Shown piece by piece: positions 36,490-45,828 of a stretch of DNA of 64,000 bases. The translations under genes and the position numbers were made by a program. Each line of letters begins with the position of its first letter. Positions within the stretch are counted from its first letter, which is position 1. This DNA comes from JAPOUP01 sp965203255 (GTDB lineage Bacteria; Pseudomonadota; Alphaproteobacteria; Rhodobacterales; Rhodobacteraceae): the NCBI GenBank assembly GCA_965203255.1, contig OZ241882.1:3286001-3350000 (forward strand), given 5' to 3'. The notes under the pieces are model-generated. The model had not been told where the DNA came from and made no database searches. It was given only the letters and a program-made list of their open reading frames with translations.

Positions 36490-37784
36490 GTATCGCGACC
36501 TTATTGTTGTGATGGATAGAGGGACTTCAGTTTCACGCGGGCGTCCCCGGTCCTGAACCGCCAGTCGACCGGCTTCGCCGACGGGTTGCGGTGCGCCTGC
36601 CAGGCGCCGGCCTCCCTCACCATCGCCTCCCGGTCCGGGATGCGCCTGGCGGGGCACTGCCGGGAGAGGACGTCTGTCCCGGTCTCCGCCATGTTAAGCC
36701 AGCTCCCGTGCCTCGGCGTGTGGTGGACCTCGAAGCGGTCCGCGGGCCGCGGGGCGTCCGCCGGCCCGGACGTCTCGTAGAGGGTCGACAGCCTGTGGGT
36801 GTCGGGCTGTCCGTCACGGGGACGGTTTTCCTGTCCGGAAAGTGGACGTCGGCGATGTCGGCGGGCAGCCTTGCGAAGTCCCGCCTCCTGCGCCGGTCGG
36901 TGACCTTCACGTGGCGCCACGCCTCCAGCGGCGCGTACACCATGAACAGGTTCGCGGTGCCGTTGCGCCCGTGCCCGGAGCCGTATGCGGCCGGCTGTCC
37001 GGGCCGCGGGGGAAGCGGCGTCCTCGTCTCCCCCGTCCGCCGCTCCGGGGTCCCGTCCATGACGGCCAGGACCGTGCCGTCGTCGTACCCGCGGCTGCAG
37101 GTCTTCAGGACGTCCTCCATGGCGCAGACGGATTCGGCGCTCTCCTTCGGCGGGATGCACCAGCATTCGCTCCGCCAGGGCTTGATGTCGTTTTTTAACC
37201 CCTGCCGCACCGTCCCCTCCGGGATGCTTTCGACGACCTCCAGCCCGCCGAGCCTGTCGCCGAGCAGCCGCAGCGACCGGCGCGCGTGCCCCTCGGGGGG
37301 CTCGGAGCAGGCCAGCATCGCCAGCCTCGCCTGGCCCCCGCCGTCCAGCACGGGCTTCCTGCTGCTGGCCTGCCCCTTCCTCTCCAGAGCCGCCTCCAGG
37401 CCCCCGGCACGAACCGCCTGCGGGCCCGCCCGCCCGTCGAGGCCCCGGCCCCGAGGACGTCCGCGATGTCGGCGTCATCGCGTCCGCCGCCGTCCCGGCC
37501 GGTGTCCGCCAGAAGGAGGATGCGCCCCCGCCGGCGCCGCGTCACCGACCCCTTTCCGCCGTCGACGGTCCCCTGCAGGAGCGCCCGCCCGCCACCGTCC
37601 AGCCTTGCGTGACATATTCTCTTTCCGCCTCTGCCCATGGCCTGCCCCTTCCCGATGCCCCCACGGAGCCGCCAGCGGACATCCGCCCGATCCGGAAGGC
37701 CTGTTGGTTGTTGTTGCGGCGGGTATACTGCATCAGGTGGGACAGGGCAGGCGTCCCGGCGTCACTTCAACACGGACGCGATAC
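36490..37784 (-). mobile_element. Defective IS630 element, 1,295 bp, TA duplication
   Basis: Ends GTATCGCGACC and, inverted, GTATCGCGTCC lie between TA dinucleotides at 36488-36489 and 37785-37786. It is inserted in the IS66 fragment. Its transposase gene is frameshifted. Part of its right end recurs at 53677-53736. Confidence 0.78.
36501..37638 (-). pseudogene. Frameshifted IS630-family transposase
   Basis: Homology runs through three frames: the N-terminal domain from ATG 37638 (DDADIADVLGAG), then ARLAMLACSEPPEGHARR to DVHFPDRKTVPVTD in a second frame, then the end in a third frame (HHTPRHGSWLNMAE, RQCPARRIPDRE, VDWRFRTGDARVKLK). Two shifts and altered catalytic surroundings (VMDGT for the usual LDE) show it is dead. 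Confidence 0.75.
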
Positions 37785-37786
37785 TA

Positions 37787-38459
37787 GGGGTGCGGCCTGC
37801 ACCTTGACACATACCTCTTGGACGACGGATTCCGGAATGCCAGACTACCTCCTGCCATGACCGGATTACTTTCCATTCCCGCCGTTCTGGAGACGTAGGA
37901 CGGGCAGGCGTTTCTATCGGGCCTGCAGCCAATCCATCGGTTCCCGGGCCGAATGGGGATCGCCCGCGGCGTATGCGAGGGATTGGGATTCGTCGCTGCT
38001 CAGAGGCCGCGTCGAGTTCCAGTTGTTCTGCGCGGACGGTCTGCTACAGTGGGTAATCGCGCACATCGCTTGGTGCATCATGACCCTGCTCAGGTTTCAG
38101 GTACCCAACTGCGGACCGCAGCTGATGTTCTCCGACCGAGAGCTTGCCTTCCGGCGCGACTACGCAGGCAGGTACAGCCTTAGGGCACCGAACTGGCCTG
38201 ATGTGGCGGTGAGCCCAGTCGCGCATCCGGGCGGATACCGGATCCGCAAGCATGATCCCGACCCGGGGAACCAGACCATGCGGCACAGGCAGACGCGGCT
38301 GACGAGTGTCGCGCTCGCCATGAAATCGGTTGTGAAATCGTGGTTCGGGTCGGCCCGAGGGACTTATATACTCAATAGGTCAAGCCTCAAGTTCAGGCCA
38401 AACTGGCCGATCGGCTCTCCGACCAGCGACACCACTCTTTGAGTGTAACAGGAATCGAC
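37787..38459. other. Gap between the defective IS630 and the M24 gene
   Basis: About 670 bp with overlapping short frames and no recognised motif. It should contain the promoter of the M24 gene at 38460; no -35/-10 pair was convincing. Confidence 0.35.
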
Positions 38460-39623
38460 ATGGAACCTGCATACGCTGACTTTACCCGCGAAGAATTCGA
38501 AACCCGGTGGTCGAAGGCGCGCGAACTGATGGTCGAAAAGGCATTTGACGCGCTTCTGATTACTGAACGATTGAACTATCAGTATTTTACGGGGCATCGA
38601 TCAGAGCAATGTGCGGTTGACAAAATCCGGCCTTATGTGTTCATCTTACCCAAAGATGACGATCCGACTTTAATTACAATGCCGTTCGAAGTGGCTCAGG
38701 TCGAGCAGACGACGCATATCAGCAACTTTCGGACAACTGGTGGCTTGACCGGTCACCCAGAATTCATCGTCGACGTTCTCAAGAGCCTTGGCTTGTCGCG
38801 CGCATATATTGGCGCAGAGCTTGGCCGCGAGCAGTATCTGGGCATAAGCTATTTGGGGTTGCGTGAGGTCATGAAATGTCTCAGCGGCGCGACATTTGCG
38901 GACGCTTCTGAGATCATTCTCAGTCTCCGTAACGTGAAATCTCCACAGGAGATTGAGTATTGCCGACGGGCATCCCTGATTTCGGCCGAAGCCCAACGAA
39001 AGACGTTTTTTGAAGTGCGCGCTGGTATGAGCGAAATTGAGATTGCGCAGATCTTGAGACAAAACCTGATTGCTGGTGGCGCCGAGAAAATCTCGCTTCT
39101 TTGTGTGCTTTCGGGCGTCGAAAGGAAGGGGATCGTCCTGCTGCCGACCGATCGTGTTGTCCGGAAGGGCGAAACACTCGGCTTCGACGTCGGCGTATCC
39201 TATCGAGGATACTGGTCCGACCTTGCACGCACTGCATCGGTTGGTCCGCCTTCCGCAGAGCTTTCCGAGTTTTATGCTTGGATGATGGCGTTACGTCACG
39301 ACTGCAATATGAAACTGCGCAGCGGCAACTCCCCAGCAGATGTGATCCGCGTTGTTGATTCCTACCTTTCCGATAGAGGACTGGAGACCATGGGCGTTGG
39401 ACGTGTGGGTCATGGGGTCGGAGTCGAAACAACCGAGTATCCCTCACTTGCAGCCTTCGAGAAGGTCACATTCGAGGTTGGGAATGTCTTTGCCTGCAAC
39501 CCGAATTTCTCTAATCACTTGGGATTCATCAATGCGGAAGACAACTGGGCAATTACTGCTGGCGACCCGGATTTGCTGTCCGCCCCGGTTGCCGAAAGCG
39601 TGATCCCTGAAGTCGCTGCCTAA
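38460..39623 (+). CDS. M24-family (pita-bread fold) hydrolase, Xaa-Pro peptidase-like
   Basis: A 387-residue protein with a creatinase-type N-terminal domain and a C-terminal M24 domain. Four of the five metal ligands are recognisable: Asp243 and Asp254 (GFDVGVSYRGYWSDLART), His318 (GVGRVGHGVGVE) and Glu360 (NAEDNW). The fourth-position Glu appears replaced by Asn347 (FACNPNF). It may be a peptidase or an amidohydrolase of a small N-containing solute. ATG 38460 has AGGA seven bases before it; a TTG at 38439 is also in frame. It converges with the ABC transporter operon. Confidence 0.8.
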   Translation: MEPAYADFTREEFETRWSKARELMVEKAFDALLITERLNYQYFTGHRSEQCAVDKIRPYVFILPKDDDPTLITMPFEVAQVEQTTHISNFRTTGGLTGHPEFIVDVLKSLGLSRAYIGAELGREQYLGISYLGLREVMKCLSGATFADASEIILSLRNVKSPQEIEYCRRASLISAEAQRKTFFEVRAGMSEIEIAQILRQNLIAGGAEKISLLCVLSGVERKGIVLLPTDRVVRKGETLGFDVGVSYRGYWSDLARTASVGPPSAELSEFYAWMMALRHDCNMKLRSGNSPADVIRVVDSYLSDRGLETMGVGRVGHGVGVETTEYPSLAAFEKVTFEVGNVFACNPNFSNHLGFINAEDNWAITAGDPDLLSAPVAESVIPEVAA

Positions 39624-39679
39624 GGGCTTGTGAAGGGCCTCGTGGGGCGGTGTCTGTCAGGACTGCGCCAGACAGTGCG

Positions 39680-39704
39680 ACTGATAAAAAATCAATATAT
39701 CAGT
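39680..39704. terminator. AT-rich stem-loop between convergent M24 and ehuA genes
   Basis: Arms ACTGATA and TATCAGT pair perfectly over 7 bp around an 11-nt A-rich loop. A weaker pair TGTCTG/CAGACA precedes it at 39652-39674. Both lie where two transcripts should end. Confidence 0.35.
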
Positions 39705-39883
39705 AGTATACGTAGGTGTTGCGGGAACTGGCGGCGGCGAGTCTGATATGCTGCCGCGCATCCGGCTCCCAGTGTCGACGAAAATGGCCTCCCATTTATG
39801 ATGGCGAACTATATACTCCCTGCTCCACCCTGAAGTGCAGCACCAGAGCGGTTCCGTCCGGGCACCGGTCTTGAAAACTGACC

Positions 39884-40657
39884 TCAGCCTGCCTCAAGCA
39901 CCTTGTTCAGGAATTCTCTGGTTCGCGGGTTCTTGGGGTTGGAAAAGAACGTGTCCGGTTCTCCCTCTTCCACGAATTTCCCGCTTTCAAAGAACAGCAC
40001 CCGATCCGCGACCTCGCGGGCAAAGCCCATCTGGTGGGTGACAAGCAGCATAGTGTAACTGTGTTCGGTCGCGAGCGAGCGTATCACCTGCAGCACCTCG
40101 CCGACCATTTCGGGGTCAAGCGCCGATGTCGGTTCGTCAAACAGAAGGATTTCAGGGCGCATCGCCAATGCCCGCGCTATTGCGACACGCTGTTGTTGGC
40201 CTCCAGACAATTGACTCGGATAGTGGGCCTCTTTGTCAGCCATGCCGACCATATCCAAGAGTTCGCGCGCTCGCGCGACAGCTTCATCTTTGGAAAGTCC
40301 AAGCGAGTGGATCGGCGCCTCAACGCAGTTCTGCAGCGTTGTCATGTGGGGAAACAGGTTGAAGTTCTGAAAAACCATGCCGATCTTCGAGCGCAGTTTG
40401 CGCAATTGCGCTTCGCTTGCGGGAACCAGCCGATCACCCTGATGAACATGAGTGAATGGCTGCCCTTCGATGTAGATCTGCCCTTCCTGAATCGTTTCAA
40501 GGGTCATCAACACACGCAGGACGGTGGTCTTGCCGGACCCTGATGGCCCGATAATGGCCACCATCTCGCCTGGCGCGATTTCCAGGTCAAGGCTGTCAAG
40601 CACCGTCAGCAATCCATATCGCTTGGTCACCTTGTCGAAGCGAATCTTCGGTTCCAT
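39884..40657 (-). CDS. ehuA: ABC transporter ATPase, EhuA-type
   Basis: Cytoplasmic ATPase of a polar amino acid/ectoine uptake system, 257 residues. Walker A GPSGSGKTT, signature LSGGQQQRVAIARALAM, Walker B ILLFDEPTSALDP and the switch His in LLVTHQMGFAREV are complete. The insert LVPASEAQLRKLRSKIGMVF is characteristic of EhuA. Its ATG shares one base with the ehuD stop. The name reflects family likeness; because betC lies in the same operon the solute may be choline-O-sulfate instead of ectoine. Confidence 0.85.
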   Translation of the reverse strand: MEPKIRFDKVTKRYGLLTVLDSLDLEIAPGEMVAIIGPSGSGKTTVLRVLMTLETIQEGQIYIEGQPFTHVHQGDRLVPASEAQLRKLRSKIGMVFQNFNLFPHMTTLQNCVEAPIHSLGLSKDEAVARARELLDMVGMADKEAHYPSQLSGGQQQRVAIARALAMRPEILLFDEPTSALDPEMVGEVLQVIRSLATEHSYTMLLVTHQMGFAREVADRVLFFESGKFVEEGEPDTFFSNPKNPRTREFLNKVLEAG

Positions 40658-41322
40658 CAGTGATAGATCCTCTTGTTTAGGTAATTCTCGACCAACCGAA
40701 CAAAAAATGCGGATATCATGCTGAGCGCCAGAAAGAGAATTCCGGCAACCGTGATCGCCTCTGTAAACCGGTAGGTCTCGACGCCGATAGTCTTGGCGAC
40801 ATGCATGATCTCAGCCACCGCGACAAACGATAGAAGCGGCGTTTCTTTGAAGATCACAATCAGGTAATTCCCAAGCGCCGGCACGATAGGCGGCAGTGAT
40901 TGCGGTATGATGATTGCCTTCAACGTATGTGCTGAACTGAGATTCAAGGCCTTCGACGCCTCCCATTGTCCTTTCGGCACGGCCTCAAAGCCGGCGCGAA
41001 AGACCTCCGAGCACAGCGCCGCGTTGTAGATGCCTATGGCTAGGATGCCCGTCATCAAGGGTGGCAGAGTGACTCCAAATTCAGGCAATACAAAGAACAG
41101 AAAGAATATCTGGACCAAAAGTGGCGTGCCGCGGATGAACTCGATGAACTCGCCGGTGACAACGGACAGAACCAGATACCTGCTTGTTCGCATAAGCATG
41201 AGGGGTAGGCCGAGAACCACCGCAAGAAGGAAGGAGAAAATGGTGGCCTGAACTGTCACGTCGATTGCCGCCAGCATGTTCGGCATGACCGATTCCCAAG
41301 TGAATTGCCAATCCCAGTCCAT
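40657..41322 (-). CDS. ehuD: ABC transporter permease, EhuD-type
   Basis: A 221-residue inner-membrane permease with about five membrane segments. It starts MDWDWQFTWESVMPN like EhuD, and has the coupling loop EAVPKGQWEASKALNLS and the KETPLLSFVAVAEI segment. An upstream in-frame start at 41358 lies inside ehuC and is less likely. The start is two bases after the ehuC stop; the stop overlaps ehuA. Confidence 0.85.
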   Translation of the reverse strand: MDWDWQFTWESVMPNMLAAIDVTVQATIFSFLLAVVLGLPLMLMRTSRYLVLSVVTGEFIEFIRGTPLLVQIFFLFFVLPEFGVTLPPLMTGILAIGIYNAALCSEVFRAGFEAVPKGQWEASKALNLSSAHTLKAIIIPQSLPPIVPALGNYLIVIFKETPLLSFVAVAEIMHVAKTIGVETYRFTEAITVAGILFLALSMISAFFVRLVENYLNKRIYH

Positions 41323-41324
41323 AA

Positions 41325-42056
41325 TCAACCTCGCTTGGGCCGATAGCGCGAAGCCCATGCTTCGAGCGATGAAAAGCCGAACCGGACCAACTGAGACAGA
41401 ATGTAATAGAGCAGCATCGTGATCATGAAGATCTCAATCGTCCGGTAGTGGATATTGTTCTGCAGGACCGACGCATAGGTAATATCCACCAGCGTGACAG
41501 CAGACACCAGCGCAGTGGACTTGATCATTTCGATGGTCAGGTTGCCTATACCTGGCAACATGATAAGAAACGCCTGCGGAAAGACGATCCGCACAGTTCG
41601 CTTCCAGGTCGGAATGTTGAGGGCGGTACAGGCCTCAACCTGTCCTCTTGGGACAGATCTCAGCGCACCCCTTACGACCTCGGCGCCGTAGGCGCCGAAG
41701 TTGAGCCCGATAGCCCAGACACCGGCCGCCAACGGTGAGAGGATAATGCCGAACTCCGGGAGCACGAAGAAAAGCCAGAAGAGCTGGACAAGAAGAGATG
41801 TGCCGCGGAATACCTCGACATAAACTGCGCAGAGGATACGGACCGAAGCGATCTTGCTGGCCCTGCCCACGCCCGCCAGCGCAGAAGCTGTGTAGAAAAC
41901 AACTGCAGACAGAAGCGCGACTTGAAGAGTGACAACACCGCCTTTCAAGAGAGCGGGAAGAAACACTCTGAGTTCAGAGAATGTCGCAAATGCCAGCCCC
42001 GCGACAAACGCGAGAAGTGCGGCGACCGCAGCGACCCGTCCCATGGAGGCGGTCAT
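41325..42056 (-). CDS. ehuC: ABC transporter permease, EhuC-type
   Basis: A 243-residue membrane permease, partner of EhuD. It has an N-terminal signal-anchor-like helix, LLVQLFWLFFVLPEFG, NFGAYGAEVVRGALRSVPRG and MIKSTALVSAVTLVDITYA. The start codon overlaps the betC stop by 4 bp (ATGA), so translation of the transporter is coupled to the sulfatase. Confidence 0.85.
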   Translation of the reverse strand: MTASMGRVAAVAALLAFVAGLAFATFSELRVFLPALLKGGVVTLQVALLSAVVFYTASALAGVGRASKIASVRILCAVYVEVFRGTSLLVQLFWLFFVLPEFGIILSPLAAGVWAIGLNFGAYGAEVVRGALRSVPRGQVEACTALNIPTWKRTVRIVFPQAFLIMLPGIGNLTIEMIKSTALVSAVTLVDITYASVLQNNIHYRTIEIFMITMLLYYILSQLVRFGFSSLEAWASRYRPKRG

Positions 42057-43606
42057 TCAATCTTCCTCTCTGGCCGTTCGGCCAAGCGGTTTCTCAAGTG
42101 ATCGACACCGTGATAATTCCAGCGATTGTAGGACTTCCCATGGCGAAGGTACCGCGCTCCGTCGCCAGATGGGTCATGCGCATCCCACGAATTGAATTTG
42201 CCTTGCTCAAGCGCCGCGGCCACAAACCTCCTGCGCTTCTGGCTGTTGAGAACCGAGGCTTTCAATTCTCTCAAGTCGCCCCATGTCGTTTCCACATCTT
42301 GCAGGAGATCGGCCAGAACCTCGGCATGTGAAGGGTCATTGGATAGATCCGCGCTTTCGTCTGGATCGTTCTCAAGATCGTAAAGAAGCGACCCGGCCTC
42401 AAGGGCGTGGATGAGTTTGTACCGACATTTGCGCACCATCACCACCGGTTCGGGCACGCCTTCACATGTCAGTTCCGCCAATGCGGCCCGATTTCGGTTT
42501 CCAAACCGGCTGCGGGCCAAGGGCAGTAGGCTTTCCCCATCAAGCGGCCAAGGATCAGCATCGGAATGGGCAATGTCCCGGAGTGTGGGCAGCAGGTCGA
42601 CGAGCGATACAATCTGGCTGCGCCGCCCGGGCGCAACGCCCGGATATTCAATCATCAGCGGGACGCGAACGGCGTTCTCGTAAAAGACCTTCTTGAACCA
42701 CATTCCGCGTTCACCCAGCATGTCACCGTGGTCGGATGTGAATATGATGACGGTCTGATCGCGAAGCCCGACGTCATCCAGGGCTGAAATCAGCTCGCCG
42801 ACGCAACGGTCCGCGTAGGTCAGCGAGCCAAAATAGGCCCGCCGCGCCTTTTGGATTAGGTCCGGCGTGATGCGCGGATCGTCCAGATTGTAGTGTGCGT
42901 AGATGCGATCGGTGTGGGTGTCGCGAGCATCCTTGGGGACCCCCGTCATCTTCGGCATGCCGACGATGCGGCTGTCATAGATGGCCCAGTCCTCCTCACG
43001 GCAGATATAGGGATCATGCGGATGGGTGAAAGAAGCCAAAAGGAAGAACGGCCGATTGTCAGGGCTGCGTGCCAAATCGAACAGCGCTTGCCGGGCGGCG
43101 AATCGTACTTCCTCGTCATAATCCATCTGTACCGTTCGCGGAGCCGTGCCGGCCTTGATAAGGGTTTCGGCGGCGTCGGAGGCGAATTCATCGACATCCG
43201 GCGATGACCAGTCGGGCAGCGTCAGCAGGTCCGATGAATAAATCTCAGGCGTCAACCTTTCCTCAAATCCATGCAAGGGATCAGGTCCGACAAAATGCAT
43301 CTTGCCGGACAGTATTGTCCTGTAGCCTGCCGTGCGCAGAAAATGTGCAATAGTCGGAACTGTCGCGGGCAGTTCGGAAGCGTTGTCGTAGACGCCAATG
43401 CGGGTGGCCAGCCGCCCCGTCATCATAGAGGCGCGCGATGGGCAGCAGACCGGAAAGTTGCAATAGGCATTATCGAACACAACCGAGCGTGCGGCCAGCC
43501 GGTCGATATTGGGCGTATAACTTACTTCGTTTCCATAGGCCGACAGGGAACACGCCGAGAGCTGGTCCAACTGGACCATCAGTATGTTTCTCCGCTCAAT
43601 GCTCAT
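42053..43606 (-). CDS. betC: Choline-sulfatase
   Basis: Hydrolyses choline-O-sulfate to choline and sulfate. The 517-residue protein has the sulfatase signature CCPSRASMMTG (formylglycine Cys54), the ASFTHPHDPY and FTSDHGDMLGERG metal-site blocks, and KMHFVGPDPLHGFEERLT typical of BetC. The C-terminal segment SQKRRRFVAAALEQGKFNSW matches the choline-sulfatase C-terminal domain. No export signal is seen, consistent with a cytoplasmic enzyme that needs the substrate to be imported. ATG 43606 follows ehuB by 67 bp; the open frame upstream lies within ehuB. It separates ehuB from ehuC. Confidence 0.9.
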   Translation of the reverse strand: MSIERRNILMVQLDQLSACSLSAYGNEVSYTPNIDRLAARSVVFDNAYCNFPVCCPSRASMMTGRLATRIGVYDNASELPATVPTIAHFLRTAGYRTILSGKMHFVGPDPLHGFEERLTPEIYSSDLLTLPDWSSPDVDEFASDAAETLIKAGTAPRTVQMDYDEEVRFAARQALFDLARSPDNRPFFLLASFTHPHDPYICREEDWAIYDSRIVGMPKMTGVPKDARDTHTDRIYAHYNLDDPRITPDLIQKARRAYFGSLTYADRCVGELISALDDVGLRDQTVIIFTSDHGDMLGERGMWFKKVFYENAVRVPLMIEYPGVAPGRRSQIVSLVDLLPTLRDIAHSDADPWPLDGESLLPLARSRFGNRNRAALAELTCEGVPEPVVMVRKCRYKLIHALEAGSLLYDLENDPDESADLSNDPSHAEVLADLLQDVETTWGDLRELKASVLNSQKRRRFVAAALEQGKFNSWDAHDPSGDGARYLRHGKSYNRWNYHGVDHLRNRLAERPERKIE

Positions 43607-43673
43607 GCAGTGCCTTCCTGCATGAAGGCGTGTTCCGGCGACCGCGCCGGAACACGCTGCATTTTGCTGAGGC

Positions 43674-44504
43674 TCAGGACCCGCAAAGCTCGGCAGTGGT
43701 GAACTGCGGAGTTTCCGAAGCCTCCATGCCGTGCTTGACCAGCGTCTCGACATGCACGTTGCTTGATAGACGCTTCGACAGCACTTCGTTGAATGCGGCA
43801 ACGAATGCAGAGTCCTCTGGTCGAAAGGCGAACGCTCCATGCGGCATCGCGAGTTTGCCCGCAACCATGCTGAAGGGCGCTACCATCTCGAGGTCCTGCT
43901 CAGGAACGCTGGCCACGAGCTCGCGCGCTCCGGGAACCGAAAGAGCGTAGACGTCCGCGCGTCCGGCGCGAACAGCTGCAATTGCTGTTGGATTGTCGGG
44001 AATTTGCATGATCTTCTCCACACCGCTGTCTCCAGCGTATCCGACATGGGCCGACCCGCTCAGGGCCGCCACGGTCAGCCCCATAGACGCCAGATCGTCA
44101 TAGTTCCTGATTCCTTTCGGGTTGCCTTTGGGCACGATCAGGGTCTGCTGGATTCCAAAGATCGGCTCGGAGAAGGCCACCTGTTCGCAGCGGACAGGGG
44201 TCACGAACATCCCAGCGGCTACGACATCGAAACGGCCCGCCTTCAAGCCTGGAATCAGCGCACCCCATTCCGTTGCCTTGGCCGATTGGATCTTTCCGCC
44301 CATCTCTTCAAGAACCGCCTTCAGCGTGTCGACATCGGTGCCAGTCAGGTTGCCGGAGTCGTCTTCGTAAGAATACGGAACAAAATTGAAGAAAGCGACG
44401 CGAAGGCCGTCGCCCTTGGCCTTCTCCAAAAGGTCCGCGGATGCCATCGAGGCAGTGAGGACAAGAGCGCTCAACACACCTGCTGCTATATTGATTGGTT
44501 TCAA
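43674..44504 (-). CDS. ehuB: Periplasmic solute-binding protein, EhuB-type
   Basis: A 276-residue protein with a signal peptide (cleavage likely after SMASA, about residue 23). It has the EhuB-like core WGALIPGLKAGRFDVVAAGM followed by RCEQVAFSEPIFGI and the C-terminal GAFAFRPEDSAFV. It captures the solute for EhuC/D/A. The start is TTG at 44504 with an excellent AGGAGGG six bases upstream. There is a 136-bp gap to the M20 gene, so a second promoter may lie here. Confidence 0.87.
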   Translation of the reverse strand: MKPINIAAGVLSALVLTASMASADLLEKAKGDGLRVAFFNFVPYSYEDDSGNLTGTDVDTLKAVLEEMGGKIQSAKATEWGALIPGLKAGRFDVVAAGMFVTPVRCEQVAFSEPIFGIQQTLIVPKGNPKGIRNYDDLASMGLTVAALSGSAHVGYAGDSGVEKIMQIPDNPTAIAAVRAGRADVYALSVPGARELVASVPEQDLEMVAPFSMVAGKLAMPHGAFAFRPEDSAFVAAFNEVLSKRLSSNVHVETLVKHGMEASETPQFTTAELCGS

Positions 44505-44640
44505 CTTACCCTCCTATGGTTCAGATTTGCGCCCTACCGGTCATTGGCAGGGTCTTGGATGATCGCACGTTACCCGATGCCGCGCGACAAGTCTATGAAT
44601 TCGGCGAGGGTCTGCGCACAGACCAAGCTGTATCGTAAGG

Positions 44641-45828
44641 CTATACATCCTTCGACTCCGGCTGCTTCGGAGACAACATCTTCAAGACGGTATCGCGGTA
44701 AATCAGCGCCGACCGGAGCAGTTCCTCTTTTGGAACAAATTCATCGGGCTTGTGAGCGACGTCGATCGACCCAGGGCCGATCACGACGCCGGTCGCGCCC
44801 AACTTGCGGAAGTGCACAAGATCGCAGCCGCCTTGAAAACCTCGAACATGATCGGAACGTCTGTTATGATGCTCAGCCGCTGTCTGCGCCGCTCGTACAA
44901 GAGGATGATCGGCATCGGTCTCTGTCGGTCCGCCGGTCGTCGGGCGGAGTTCCAGAATTCTAACCAGCGTATCGGCGCGTCTTGCTGCCCGGTCAACCAA
45001 CGCGTGCAGTTCAGTCTCGACCTCCGCCTCGTTCTCTCCAGCGATCATCCGGCGGTCCAGCAAGAAGTCACAATGCTCGGCCACAGCGTTGTTGGCATGG
45101 CCGCCCCAGGCGCGCGTTACCGTCAGAGACGGCCGCGCCAGAAGAGGATGTTCAAATGCCTGCAAGCGCTGATGTTCGGCACCGATCTCCTCAAGCAGCG
45201 GCACAGACAAGAGAATTGCGTTGCGGCCAAGTTGAGGCGAGGCGGAATGCGCCGCTGCGCCGTGCACGCGCACCACAGGTCGCATGCTTCCTTTGTGGGC
45301 TGTTACGATCTTGCAGGACGTTGGCTCGCCGATAATGCAAAAGTCGATTGTGAGATCAGAGCCCACGAGATGTTTTGCGCCTCGGCTTTCGCTCTCTTCG
45401 TCAATCACGAAGATGCCCATCAATGTGCCCTGCCATTCGGACGCTCGGGCGATCAGCATGCGCATGGCTTCGATCATTGCCGAAAGGGGGCCTTTTGCAT
45501 CGCAGGCACCGCGCGCAACAAAACTGTCGCCGGCATCCGTCAGGACTAGCGGGTTGCTTGTCCAGCCGGTCCCGACCTGAACGACATCCATATGGGTGTT
45601 GAAAGCGAAAGTTGGCCCATCGCCGTTCCTGAAAACGCCAATGACATTTGGGCGGCCGGCGATCACCTCCTTGACAGTTACCTCGCAGCCCAGCCCGGTC
45701 ATCTCGGCACCGATGAATCTTGCGCAGCCGGCTTCATTGCCAGGAGGGTTTTGCGTGTCAAACCCGACAAGCCGCCGCAGCCGTTCGACAATCGCCTTCT
45801 CATGGTTGCCAAGGCTTGCCGAACTCAT
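44641..45828 (-). CDS. M20-family amidohydrolase/deacylase (ArgE/DapE-like)
   Basis: A 395-residue di-zinc hydrolase. Metal ligands are visible in FNTHMDVV (His), RGACDAKGPLSAM (Asp), FVIDEESESRG (Glu pair), IIGEPTS and the C-terminal VAHKPDEFVP (His). The family removes acyl groups from amino acids or cleaves small peptides and carbamoyl compounds. ATG 45828 overlaps the soxG stop (ATGA), showing coupling; a GTG at 45837 is in frame upstream. In this operon it may release an amino acid from an acylated solute. Confidence 0.83.
   Translation of the reverse strand: MSSASLGNHEKAIVERLRRLVGFDTQNPPGNEAGCARFIGAEMTGLGCEVTVKEVIAGRPNVIGVFRNGDGPTFAFNTHMDVVQVGTGWTSNPLVLTDAGDSFVARGACDAKGPLSAMIEAMRMLIARASEWQGTLMGIFVIDEESESRGAKHLVGSDLTIDFCIIGEPTSCKIVTAHKGSMRPVVRVHGAAAHSASPQLGRNAILLSVPLLEEIGAEHQRLQAFEHPLLARPSLTVTRAWGGHANNAVAEHCDFLLDRRMIAGENEAEVETELHALVDRAARRADTLVRILELRPTTGGPTETDADHPLVRAAQTAAEHHNRRSDHVRGFQGGCDLVHFRKLGATGVVIGPGSIDVAHKPDEFVPKEELLRSALIYRDTVLKMLSPKQPESKDV

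Noticed and set aside
36591..37787. 398-codon frame on the plus strand
   Set aside because: Antisense to the frameshifted IS630 transposase; the minus strand carries the recognisable motifs.
39884..44504. Firm annotation of the transporter as ectoine-specific
   Set aside because: The subunits resemble Ehu proteins, but the embedded betC and the lack of eutB and eutC make the substrate uncertain.
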